Source of the DNA: Conoideocrella luteorostrata
Lineage: Eukaryota; Ascomycota; Sordariomycetes; Hypocreales; Clavicipitaceae
NCBI GenBank assembly: GCA_032433595.1
Contig: JASWJB010000027.1
Span: 1 to 64,000, forward strand
DNA: 64,000 bases
Reading direction: 5' to 3'
Every line of letters starts with the position of its first letter. Within the stretch, counting starts at the first letter, position 1. The translations under genes and the position numbers were made by a program. Shown piece after piece: positions 9,762 to 21,600 of this stretch. The notes below the pieces were generated by a model that was not told where the DNA came from, searched no databases, and saw only the letters and a list, made by a program, of their open reading frames with translations.

Positions 9762-12282
9762 ACCGAGTTTTTAGCTCAAGAAAGCCGACCCGTTTGATGG
9801 GGCTCCAGCGTGGGGACCAGCGAATCAGAATGACGGACCAGGGTCAAGTGGTTCCAAAAGGGCGAAAGGAAGTGACAGGAGATGGAGGTGAGGTACGGAG
9901 TACGGAGTCAAGCTCCAGGATTTTCAGGGTTGGCAGCACCAGTTGATTGGGCGGCGGGCAGGCAGTCTCGGAGGCGTCCGCGCATTGCACTTTGGAGCCA
10001 CAGGGGGGTCTCTCGTTCTTGCGCAGCCAGCAAACAAAAAGTGCTGACGACAAAGAGGAAAGAAAGAAAAAAATCGACCTTAGCGTTGCGCAAATCGAGC
10101 CAGATCCGGATGGCGTCGATAAGTGCCGCTCCTCCAGGCAGTCCAGAGCCGCGACCGAGAAAGCAGGCTGTTCCCGGAATGATCCGGATGGAACCGTCGT
10201 CGATAAGCAAGTAGTTAAAGGCGGCAAAAATAAAAATAAAGAAAAGAAGAAGCAGAAGAGGGCGTTGTTGAGCACTACCCGTCGTCGAGCAAATTTGGGA
10301 CGGTCGCACGCAACCAAACGCCGCAAGCCCACATGCGGCACAGGATGGAGACTTGACCGCAAAGACAGGGACGAGCTCCTTGCTGGGTTAGGATGTGGCG
10401 CCAAGTACGGAGTACCAAAGCGCCGCAATGTCAATATATTAGTGACACGCCGCGGAGGAGAAACACATCTCGCAACCGACAGTTGACCAACGGCGTTGAA
10501 AAGTATATGACGAGCTATGAGGGGCCAGACGGGGTGGACTGTAGGACAAGAGAATGCGATGGATTGCGGCAGCTCGCGTTATCTGAAGTGATAAACAGAA
10601 GATGGTCTTGTGCTGGAGTACTAATAGAGATCTTGTTGTGAGCCAAGCCGGGGTCCTCGCAGGCCGGCAAAGCTGGAGGTTTGGTTGGAGCTAGACCTCC
10701 AAACAAAGGGTGGGTGGCAGTAGCAACGAGACGAAGCATGTATGCGTTGGCCACTGGTATTAGGTCGTCAAGATATCCATGGATCCTATACCTGGTCGGT
10801 CCTACTTTCGCTCTTCGGATTTCGACCAGCTGGCAGACGCAGTGTGGAAAGAAGTGTCCAAAGTTGCGGTGTAAATAGAGCTTGGTCGGATATGCTGTGG
10901 ATTTTACTCTGCGCAAGCCGACGTAAAGTGACCCTTGATAATAGGTCTCGACGGTGTCTAAGAAGATGCGGCTAAGAATCCTGAAAATGCCAGCGGCATA
11001 AGAATTATTACCGGGATGTCTCTCTTCACAAAGATGATGATGCGGTGCGGATAGGTAGGTGGATATGCATGAGTAGACTGAATGCAGGCATTAATTAGAA
11101 GTCTGGTAATCGTACAATACAGCGTAGCATACATTTCCATTTCGCTCCGACAGTGCGCCATCTTGACGGGTATCGACCAAGTTGAGCTCTGCTATGTACC
11201 GAATCATACCTACCTAGTGGCCGCCTTGGGTCGGCAGCTACCCGCTTCTAGCATTTGGCTGTGACACGCATTTGGCGACTGACACGGCCAGACGTGACAC
11301 CTACTCAGGAACCAGTGCAGATCGACGTGTAACACGAAGTAATTGATTGGGCGAACCAAGATGCCAGCAGGAGCCGGGCGGGTGTGGAGGAAGGGGAAAG
11401 CCGGGGAACAGGCGAGACCGTAGCTTGATCAGGGAACCGGGAATGACGAAAATGTCTGATCTGGTCCTCTTGGCGTCTATGTGAAGTCCCTTGCGGTCCG
11501 GCGCGAAGGCAGAAATGCAGTGCGGAGTGGCCGACCATACGGAGTAGATTAGTGCCAAAGTGCCCTGCGCAGGCGAGGCCCAGCTTCAATCTGGTTGTCG
11601 TTGGTTCGTACGGAGTACAGAGAGCACATAAGGCGTGATCAGGAATGCATTTAGCCTCCTCACAAGATCATGAATTAGTCCTGATACACATGGTTCAGAT
11701 TCAGGGATCGAAAAATCCCCAGCAATACCACACAACTTCACGATTTATTCGTCTCTCGCTCGCCCACTGTGCTTGCTTTTCGCTAACCCAAATTGCGCAA
11801 CCAGATGATTGCAGCCACCCAGCCTTACCGGGGCGAAAGCTTGATGGCGCCGAACTTTCTTGTCAATCGCTGTCCACATCTGCACTCAAGTTGTGTGCAC
11901 ACGGCAAAATTCCGAATCTCAGCCCTGGGTAGGCTTTACTAGCGCGAGCCTACTGCGGAATGGTCCATTTAGCAGCCTTGCCGCCGACCGTGGCTGGAGC
12001 TTTATCTGGGCTTTTAATCTTGGGCTTGGCCGATGTGGTGCAAGATGCCTGTCCAGCTGTGATTGTTCAGGGTCTGGTGAGTGTTAATCCGCATGAGGTG
12101 CTGCGAAGGAGCGCTAGCCAGCACATGTATGTGACATAGTGGCTTGGGCTACCTCTCCCCAGCCTTCGCACGAATCTGTGAACTTATTTATCTCCCACTC
12201 GTCCAGTTCGTCGCGACAGTAGACTGATTTCCGAGCCCAATTCGCCTTTGCAGCCGACATTTATCGCCTATCCGCAAGCAAA
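9762..12282. other. Intergenic: RXT3 leader and RNase promoter
   Basis: The part next to RXT3 (about 9760-10300) is rich in pyrimidines on the minus strand, as in long fungal 5' leaders. TACGGAGTA-type motifs occur near 9895, 10405, 11537 and 11611. Frames such as 9947-10486 (+) show no recognisable protein content and no splice partners. Confidence 0.55.
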
Positions 12283-12829
12283 ATGAAATTCTCACTCGCC
12301 CTCTTCGCCTCGCTGGTCGCTGTCGTCACTGCGGCAAGCAACACCGCCACTTGCGGCAATACGGTATACAAGAGCGATGCGCTCGACAAGGCTGCTGATG
12401 CTTCGTGTTCTATGGTGAAGAAAGGCACCTCTGTTGGGACCAACCGCTATCCTCACCAGTACAAGAATCTCGAGAAGTTCAAGCTCAGCGGTTTGACCGG
12501 GCCGTTTTACGAATTCCCAATCCTCTCCAACGGTCAGGTGTACTCGGGCGGTAAGTGATTTGTCATCTTGACTTTATGATCATCCAAACTATCTTTGCAT
12601 GTGTCAATGGCTCGGCACGCCATGCTAACAATGAGCAGGGAGTCCCGGCGCCGACCGAATCATCACTACACAAGACTGCAAGCAGGCTGGTGTCCTTACA
12701 CATCAAGGTGCCAGCGGAAATGCCTTCCGCGAGTGCAGTGTCAAGACGTCGGCTGCTGCTCCCGTCGTTGACGCCCAACTTGCGTTCATGTCCTGCTTTA
12801 CGATGACGATATTCGCATTAGCTTTGTAG
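12283..12829 (+). CDS. Secreted guanyl-specific ribonuclease, T1/F1/N1 family, with hydrophobic C-terminal extension
   Basis: Two exons, 12283-12550 and 12639-12829, join at a GGTAAGT donor and a GAGCAG acceptor, giving 152 residues. The enzyme class cleaves single-stranded RNA after guanosine through a 2',3'-cyclic phosphate and acts outside the cell. A signal peptide ([19 protein letters not shown]) precedes the mature domain. All four catalytic positions are visible: His58 in YPHQY, Glu77 in FYEFPI, Arg96 in GADRII and His111 in [10 protein letters not shown]. Cys24, 42, 103 and 122 fit the two family disulfides. Known members end soon after the last of these Cys. Here about 30 further residues follow ([13 protein letters not shown], then a hydrophobic tail, [12 protein letters not shown]). 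That could be a weak GPI-type signal or a neutral extension. The genomic neighbours give no functional hint. Confidence 0.93.
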
Positions 12830-13522
12830 GCACAGAGCGCAGGCCACGAATTACTTTGATGAGCGGCTCGGTTCCGATCCGTTGATATGGAGCGTCTATG
12901 ACTGTTCATATTTAGCATACCACGACTAGGGATACTTTGGATATAATTTGGGAATGGGCTACATGTATTATATACGCACTCCTTCATTATCGACCCTTCA
13001 TTATCGGGCACCGGCTTGCGTCGGTCAGTTGATAGCGCGCTTCCCCTGACGAATACAAAGTTTCGTCATGTGACAAAATTGTTCTTATTTCAATCCGCTG
13101 CATTGCTTGTCGATTACCCGCATGGTGGAGTTTGTTAGAAAGTTGTGCAAAATGCCTCCATAGAAAAATTCAAGGCCAAGGTAATGAACAACTCGAACCG
13201 AAAGGCAGGCTATACCTGACGGCATCCCATGCTCCCCACAGACGACGAGCCCCTTTGTGGTTTTCAGCAGCCGCCTGTGTTGTCAAATGAGAAGACAGCT
13301 TTCTACCAAACCAAACCAACTAGATGCTTTGTGTGGATTTCGGGTGCAAGCTCGCCTCGAAAGAATTTCCCAGGTGTAAGCTTTGCCCTGCCACTTGGCG
13401 GACAGCTGTCGACCGCACGCCCTATCAAGCACTACCCCAGTCTGAAGTTTCGCAACGGCAGCTTCTCTCTTGTGCATCATTTGCCGTTATTCTTTGCGGA
13501 TCAAAGTTCATCAGCTACTAAA
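12830..13522. other. Intergenic / 5' leader of the nucleotidylyltransferase gene
   Basis: The frame of the downstream gene stays open back to an ATG at 13229, which would add 98 residues. That extra part is unlike the family's N-terminus, so I treat it as 5' leader. A small direct repeat (CCTTCATTATCG) occurs near 12980-13005. Confidence 0.5.
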
Positions 13523-14556
13523 ATGCAACGCACGATATGGGACTACTCGTGCGAAGCGGCCATCCAGGCTGGTACGAGAGTCCCGATGAATACGCTTCCC
13601 TTCAGTCCAAAGCATAATCCACAGCATTCTATTGTTCACGAGGGAAATAACAGGATTCTCTTGTTCCCAGGTTCATTCAACCCTCCCCATCAAGGACACC
13701 TAGCCCTTCTCAACGCCACCATCGGTTGGACGATGAAGCACTTGAACATCAGGGGCATCATTCTGTTCCCTCGAGATGGCAAAGAGCTAGAGCCAAAGAT
13801 CTTGGACGAGAGATTCAGCATCATCTTAGACAAGGGTAAAAGAATCGAACTTTGGAGGGAGTCGGGAGATATTCCGGAGAATGATATGTGGCTATTTGAT
13901 AGCGACAGGGACTCACTATCTCGATTTCAGAGACAGCTGCAGCGAAACCTGAAGAAGACGCGGATCAAATTAAGCTTTATGCTTTTGATTGGCCCGGACT
14001 GGATGAGCACTCACACACGGTACGATCCAGGCCAGTGGAACTGCAGTGAAGCCATTACATGTGATGCTTCTCGGCCGGTTGATTTCCGTTGTGAATATAC
14101 CCTCCGACAGTTTTCTGGCTGTTCTCCTTGGCAACTGAGCAGCTTTGATAACAGCTTCAATCTTGATTCAAAGACTGCTGGTTTCAGTAAGTGATTCTGG
14201 CATATCAAAAGCCCCAAAGAGTGGGATGACCAGCTCACTTACTCCGCAAGCTGTTATTAGATGCAGATGCAGACAACGAGAGCTTAGATGGCAGCTTCAA
14301 GACATCGTCTCAAGTTTGGATGTGCTCGACATTAAGACGACCAGTCCGTCACCTTTTCTTCGTCCCTTGTGCTTCTGATTCCTCCACAATTGCGCCCGCG
14401 CCAAGTTCGACCCAGATTCGTGAGACAATACTCCGTGCGTTTATGCATTCGCGCCCTCTCGATGAAAGTATGCTGGGCACGGCGCTGTCACCAAGTGTAT
14501 TGCTACCATATATTCGAGATATTATGGAGCGTGCGGCATGGAAAGATGTTGGATAG
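13523..14556 (+). CDS. Cytidylyltransferase-like / NMNAT-family nucleotidylyltransferase
   Basis: Two exons, 13523-14186 and 14261-14556, join in phase (donor after TTTCA, acceptor GTTATTAG) to give 319 residues. The nucleotidylyltransferase fold is clear. ILLFPGSFNPPHQGHLALL carries the HxGH active-site motif (His56, His59), and near the C-terminus SSTQIRETI matches the (I)SSTxIR motif used for ATP-phosphate binding in nicotinamide-nucleotide adenylyltransferases. Between them are GPDWMS, SRPVDFRCEYTLRQFSGCSPW and HLFFVPC, in the order expected for the fungal cytoplasmic NMNAT-like group. The likely reaction is transfer of an adenylyl group from ATP to a mononucleotide, possibly in NAD metabolism; the substrate is not proven. 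The second ATG at 13523 is chosen because the sequence before it is not conserved-looking. A 98-residue longer product from 13229 is possible. Confidence 0.86.
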
Positions 14557-15170
14557 ACTTGCGTAAAGAATATTTCGAGTTCGAGATGAATTACAGTCGT
14601 GCTGCCAAGGATCTTGGGTCACAAAGACTTTGGTACAGCAAAGAATCTGTTATAGTCAAAGAAGCTAATTACTTATAATAAACTTCTGCTTATTATAATA
14701 TTTATATAATATATGTTTCATTACCAAACGTCGAAGGGCGTACATTTTAACCGAAAAGATCATATATCTTAATATCTCTTACTATGAAAAAATGTTCTGA
14801 GAAATTCAGACGTACCTCTTCCTGTTCCTTCGGCAAAAGACTACCCTACACCAGACCCTTGTCCCTCGCGCAACACCCTTGTCACCTACAAACGAACAAT
14901 GGGCCTTAAGTGAAGTTATGCAAACAAATAAATATAACCAGAGTGAAGGGTATTATATTTTTTTTTTAATCGTCCTCGATGACGTCCGGTATTTGGAGAC
15001 AACTTTCAAGGATCGATTGCTGAGCTCTATACCATGGAGACCTTAATATCGAACCACCAGCCCCCGCACCACCCAATTTCGAATTTCCAAACACTGCACA
15101 TCATCAGACATTTCTTCGGGCCGAGCGAACTTCCAACTTGTCCTAGTCTACAGAGTCTTGTATCTCAACG
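14557..15170. other. Intergenic region with an A/T-rich patch
   Basis: The patch at about 14640-14790 is strongly A/T-rich (TTATAATATTTATATAATAT), unlike its surroundings. It may hold the transcript end of the nucleotidylyltransferase gene or a small mutated repeat relic. The stretch 14960-15170 is the promoter and leader of the next gene. Confidence 0.5.
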
Positions 15171-16461
15171 ATGGGTTCATCAGACATACCGCCTGCGACA
15201 GCACCAGCCTGGCTCATCCCAGCATCCACATGCCTTCTTGGCGGAGGCGTGGTCTTCTGGCTCGCGTGTTACGTCCTGATGGCGCGCCGGTCTCTTGCTA
15301 CCCACGACACGCCGATACCTATACTCGCTCTCGGCATCAATCTCGCCTGGGAAGTTGTTTACGCATTCTACGTCACTGAAGAGTGGCTCGAGTTCGTCGG
15401 CTTCGCCATGTGGTTGGCCCTGGACATTCCGGTCCTGTATGTCACGCTCAAGAACGGACGCCGTTCCAACTCCACATCACCACTTGTGGCTCGCAATGTT
15501 CCGCTGCTCCTGGGTCTCGTCTTTGTGTTTGGCCTTGTGGCCAACGGTTTGTTCGCTTGGTGGTGGCTGCAGGAGCCGCATCGCGGATATGGTGTCAAAT
15601 GGGGCAAGACGTGGAAGGGCCTTGAAGCACGGGATACGACAGAGCTGGCGTGGTGGTCTGCCGGAGTGGCGCAAATGACTCTCAGTGTCGGTGCCTTGGG
15701 CATGTTACTCCAGCGAGGACATTCAGGTGGTCAGAGCTATGCGATATGGTGAGTCAGCTTTTTGTTTGTTTTTATTCCCGGTGGGTTCTATCCGCGACTG
15801 TTCAATTCAGTTGTTATCACGGCTGCCTCTCGCTACAATCGAATACCTGGGTTGTAACGGCTATGTTAGCTTTATCATAACAGCGGTGTGTTGAACGAAC
15901 ATGCTTGTTCAAAGTTGGACATTGCCTGCCGTAAGAACAAGGCTATCATATTTTCTCCTCCCACCCAGTGTCCTCTGACGACGAAAAAACATTTTGTCAG
16001 GAATACAAACAGGTTACTCCCCCACACCCATGACAGCATCCCACATACCTGATTATCAAACACTTCTCTGAAGTGGCTGCTGAATCAATGTCACTGGCTC
16101 GACACACCGCTCACTTGTCATTTTGCTTTCTCACTACGCGTACACATCTCCACCCAGAAGATGACACGTATAAGACCGATTGCTTATATTTTTTTACTTT
16201 TTCTCACGATTTAGGTTCTGCCGATTTGTAGGGACGCAGTTAGGACTGCCTGGAACGAGCATGCTGTTGTGGTGGTACTGGCCCGAAGCGCATGGATTCG
16301 TCTTTCATCCAGTTTCGCTCATCATCATCGGAACATCACTGGTCTGCGACTTGGCGTACCCGTTTGTGTTGGCCCACGTGAAAAAGACGGAAAAGGTACT
16401 CGTTGATGGATCAGTGACTGTTGGTGGCGGCGAGAGAGTGAAGCAGCAGAAGAAAGATTAA
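15171..16461 (+). CDS. PaxB/Pyr4-type integral-membrane terpene cyclase
   Basis: Two exons, 15171-15748 and 16215-16461, are separated by a long 466-nt intron and encode 274 residues. The family cyclises epoxidised prenyl chains of indole-diterpenes and meroterpenoids by protonating the epoxide inside a seven-helix membrane protein. Hydrophobic helices run through most of the chain. The two acidic residues known to be essential in Pyr4 have counterparts: Glu61 in INLAWEVVYAFY and Asp238 in LVCDLAYPFVLAHVK. The splice restores the family motif around QSYAIW and FCRFVG. YWPEAHGFVFHPVSL is also typical. The tail after the last helix is short, basic and hydrophilic. No prenyltransferase, FAD epoxidase, P450 or polyketide synthase gene lies in the window, so the pathway and product cannot be named. 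Confidence 0.86.
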
Positions 16462-18585
16462 TAAACCTCGCATTTTGCTCGGAGGGCGCGCCCAATGCAG
16501 GAGAGGCGTGCGATAACAGGCATAGAGCGACACAACAGATCATCGCATCGGATTAGCAGGATCGGGATCAACACCCTTGGGGATCTCATCTTTTGAATGT
16601 ACAATAATTTCCGAACTGTAGAAATGTAGAGTTCCACCAACACGCAGTGTCCAACGCTCATGTGACATTATCGTCCTGACCAACACGCCAAGGCGCGGCA
16701 GACACTTCATCCGATCACATCTCAACTGACTCTTCCGCACAACTATACGACATACTCTCCACAACAAATGTTTCGCCACGGGAACGTTCCGCCATTAAGA
16801 GAACATCTGGATGGAAAAAAAAAAGGGCAAAAGGTCCGTTGTGGGATGTCACTCTCTCAACCCGATAGGTGTAGCAAATGAGACTTCATTGCCAGCCGCA
16901 GCGTTTGACTCACGCTGTTGGGAGTCCATACCTGAAAGGAAATGGGAATTCAAGATACCAAATCCAACACAACTAGTTGGTGGACATGGAGACCACAGGC
17001 GAACAAGCATTGTGTGTCAGATTTTAAGTAGACGTTTTTAATGACCAGCATGACGGAGTCGAGGTGTGAAAGGTCGGATTCCGTGGTCCAGTTCGATCCA
17101 TTTGTCACATTGCCGTCATAATGATAGAGTTTTTGTTGGTGGTGCTCTGTAACTAATGGTCTCATCGTTGGGGGCGCAATTAGTACCCATGGCTGATGGT
17201 AACTCATTGAAGCGTGCACTGGCTAAAGTACTTCCATATCAAACTCGAAATACAGGCAAAGCAGCGCCTCCTTGGAAGAAGTTGCCCGATGGCTCTGATG
17301 TTGGTATTCCTCTGATAAGACAATATTGCCCCTGTACGTATTGTAGACAATGGATTCACAGAGTACCCCTCCCCTTACCCCTTTCTCCTTCATCCCGCCC
17401 CCAATACCCTGCCGTAGATCCAGTTGCGTATGTACAAATTCTTCCAAATTTTCCTTGCTTAGTTAGTTAGGGGGGGCAGCTAAAACAAGGTTACATTGAA
17501 ACCAGCCATGTCACCTGACGAGCATCTCCTGCACAACCCCTGTTCATTGCCTCCTTTGTATTGGTACATCGTCCGTACATACACGCCACAGCCCAAAACT
17601 CCGAAATGAGTCTTCAGCTCTCAGACTCCATAGTTGGGCATCAGAACAACACATATCTTATCAGGTATCAATCAAAACGCAGCAGTTTATTGCCAACAAA
17701 GGAATAAGTAGACCACTTTCTCGCATGGGTTGCTTTTTTGGGCCCCGTCCAAGCGACACATCTCGTAGAAACAATCTATATGACATAAGCGCGCACATGC
17801 ACAGCAATGACATGTACATATTAGATTTCCTGGGGAAACCGGATTTCGCCAAACCTTCTTGGCCGGGCTTCTGTGCACTGTCAAATACTGCGGGTTTAGA
17901 GTGGGCGTAAAAGGTGGTGTGCTTGCGGCCCGACAGTGACGGATAACGGCGCGAGAGTCAAGCACACGTTTCAACTAGAAGTGTTAGCGTGGGAGAGGTA
18001 AGCAGAATATATTTTGAGTTTGCACCTCTTTGCCTGTACATCTGATATTACGTGGCATTGACACACCCTCAAGGAAACCGCTGTACAGTACAGCAGATGT
18101 TGAACTGACTCGTAAGCGACGGAGAGTCATGGGGTGGAAGACTACTAGAATTGGCGGTTGAAGGACGTTGAATACGAGTCGTTCACGAGAAAATGCAATA
18201 CACGGGGCGGTTTTCCTGAAAAAGATCATACTGACCTCTATGTATCATAGGAAGGAGGAGGGGGTTGGACGAGCATTTGATATGCTCCTAGAGAGGCATA
18301 AAAGCTGGGATATGCACACCGCAATACGGAGTACTCCGTAGTCCCTTACGCAACAGTAACTACCTATAAAAGACTCCAACAATTGCACTTTACCCAGCTA
18401 CACCGCCCATGGTCACATGATTGAAGATCAATGTATACCCGGAAACAAGATGACAATTGGAAGATCGTCGACGCAGGCACTAAGTACCCCAACCACAGGA
18501 GCCGTAGCACTACTTGCCATGCAGATGATGTTGCTGGATTCATGGTTGTAGCAAGGGGGGTAGTCGGTGTAGCAAATATGCGTTT

Positions 18586-18626
18586 ACAACGAATAACGAA
18601 CAACGAATAACAAACAACGAATAACT
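18586..18626. repeat. 14-bp tandem repeat, three copies
   Basis: Three consecutive copies of a unit close to ACAACGAATAACGA are present; the third is one base short. It lies in the gene-sparse region and no function is apparent. Confidence 0.85.
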
Positions 18627-21600
18627 GTTTGGAGGTCAATCATTGGCCGCTAGCTAGATCTAGGGTAAAAGTCTTCCACGTTTCGAATTCAATTATAGAG
18701 CACTCTGAGCGTCGTACGGAATTTCCGAGACACTGTCGCTCGGTGTTGCATGAAGACAAGCAAGAAACATGGATGTGGCGATACCACTCGGCGAACGGCT
18801 TGTTGATTCTCTCATTGCTGGGCTTCTAACTCAGGGGGTTATCCTAATATCTTGATACTCGGCGGCTTGCGCGGAGCGCCTCATGTCTAGGATATTTGCC
18901 TCTACAGGATACCGCAGCGGAGTCCGACGAAATACAGACTCTGATTCGGCATCAGCATGTCGTGAAAAGACGAGAATGACCTTGATGGCTTACAATACTA
19001 GCAAGAGTCACGAGCCCTCCGAACACATAAATGTCCGCAGAGTCCGTAATTCCGTGAGAAGTGAGGACAGTGGCTTCATTAGCCTCAGAACGTGGCTGAT
19101 GCGAATTTGCAGGGTCGGCCGAATAGACCGGGGCGGCGTTGGGCCAAGCGGCTGATACGACGCGTAGAGACAATAGCTGAGTGCGCCAGGATTTTAAGAG
19201 ACGTTGGTTGGTTTCCAGACATCTCACCTGAGCCGAGCATGTGCGCCGAACCGGATCATGAAGAGGAGCATGGGCGTGATGTGCAACAAGTGAGCAAATG
19301 AAAACGCGCAGAAGTACGGAGTGTGCGCAGCGTCTAGACTTCTGGAGAGAGTAATTGGAGGAGGCTATGACTATCTTGGTGATTTTCAAGCAAGCCCCGC
19401 CCACAACTCTTCGCCCTAGAATGTGAGGTCGCCTCAGCTACATTACGAGGCTTCCGAACCCTGACATGTTTTTGAATGGTGCAAAACAGTGCGGAGTGCT
19501 CCGTAGTTATTGCACTCCGTAGTCCGTACCGTCTCCTCAGGACGTGGCTTCCAGGTCACTAGGGCACAGCTTGCCGACGTCCTCGTGCTGAATTTGCCGG
19601 CTCTAGCGGCGGCGGCGACGGCTGGTTGTCCGACGGCACGCCAACGGAAGTGATGTGAGCTTCAGCCCACTTTGAGCAGTTAGCGCTGACATGGATAATT
19701 ATCGCAGCCAAAACTTTAGCTAGCTCCTCCATGCCTTCGACTTCAACTTTGCTCTGGATGTGGTCCGGCCCTTCCCGCCTGAGAAGAGGTACGGGACGTT
19801 TCTCTCGGGGCCCGGACTTTTGTTTGGCCCAGAGTTACCCGCCTCACACCATTCAAAGTGGCAGCACAAAAGGGACGAAAGAGGGGAGAGAGAGAGAAAG
19901 AGAGCTAACTAGCGGAGCAGAGTCAAAGAGCCAAGCGACAAGGTCGTCGAAATGCCCGCAGGTTTGACTCCATCCACTGCTATGAAACAGGGAGCTGCAA
20001 TATGTGGCTATCACACACCCTTCTCTCTCGATTGAACGGGCTAGTGCGCATTGGCACGCAGACATTTCACCTCGAGGACGAAAAACAACTTCCCGCGAAC
20101 CATAGCCATGACCCGCTACTCCATATTTGATAGGGTACATCCTTTAGTTATGCAAGCAGCCCCAGAGATGACTTGGACACTCTGCATGACTGCAGCGGTA
20201 TCCTCAAGCATGTCATTCAAGAATGGCAAGACCGGCAAGTCAACAGTGTGAACAATCTTTTCGTGACGGAATAAGCCCACAACCAAAACTAGTCCATGCG
20301 CTATTATCCAGTCGGTAGTTGGAAACAATTAAAGGCTATGACAGGGTGTGCTACTGGTAGGGCATGCACTTGTAAGAGAAAGCCTCCTCCTAGCTACTCT
20401 TTATATTCTCAAAATACCCACTCAGTATTACATACTTGCCAAAATAGAAAGCAAAAAGAAAACCAAAATTCTAGCATCGAACTTAAGGAGTAGCCGGCAA
20501 TCATCTTAGAGAATCTACCAGGGATAATCATAAACCCATCAATTATCCGCAATAGGGCTATTCTGGTGCAAATCCGGGACTTCGGGCGCAGCAAAATCCG
20601 CCGTGCCGCCATATGCACGATGGGCAGATTGAAGCAGAGCACGGATCATGATCTACGTCGCGGGGTGCATGACTCGGCAAAAGCACGGGGCAAGTTTGGT
20701 GCACGTAGAGTCTCCGAGTCAAACGCTTTTGAAGTTACAAGTATATCAGCGATGGTCGCAAGGGTGTTTGAGTGTCGTGAATTTATTCATCTTGGAACTG
20801 AGCTTCTGGTTGCGTCAGACGACGGACTTTCAAGGCAGGTGTGCTGGCTAGGGCTAGGTGCCATGTACATACGTATGCATGCATGTACATACACTTTAAG
20901 CAGACATGCACATATCGGCTATAGCCGTCGTGACCCGTTGAGCGGATAGTTGCATATCTGTTGACGTTCTCATGGATGACGTGCCCGAGAGTTTCCTCCC
21001 GGGCCATCTCCAACGCCAAGTCGCGCGTTTAGCGCCGTGAAGGGCCTATATCTATGCTTATCATTGCGGATTGTAATGCAGAAATCAGCATATGTTTTTA
21101 ACTTTACAGCTCACTCCAAAGACCTCTCCCTTCATTTGCCTCTTTGTTTGCACAGAGGACAGCGCTAAAACACACAAGGCAGAGAGTACTCCGTACTACT
21201 CCGTAGTCCGTACAGATACATCAACAATGCGCTACCCCGTACGGAGTAGTAGTTGGCGAGACACTTCCTTCAAGTCCCCTAAAATTAGACCTTAGACCTG
21301 AACCGTTGACTCTTTCGACGAGAAACAGAAGCACATGCCGAACACTTCTTCACCCGAACCACCGGGTCACCACCGGGTCACTGGAATGCAACTTTGGCGA
21401 CTCCTACTTTCTATTTAGTGCTTGCTAGCTGCGACTCTCCTCCACCACCGAGCTTGCTTCTAGCTTAGCTTTTGTCTTGCATCCAGCTTCTAATTACCAG
21501 CCTGCCAGCCCAGGGCGCGGTTCTGCGTGGTGGTGCAACAAAAGAAGAAAAACCAGAGCAACATTGGCGACCAATCAGCTAGCAGCGGTGGCCTACAGGG

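Noticed and set aside
13229..13522. 98-residue N-terminal extension of the nucleotidylyltransferase
   Set aside because: The frame is open, but the sequence is unlike the family's N-terminus and reads like leader; the ATG at 13523 gives a normal-length protein.
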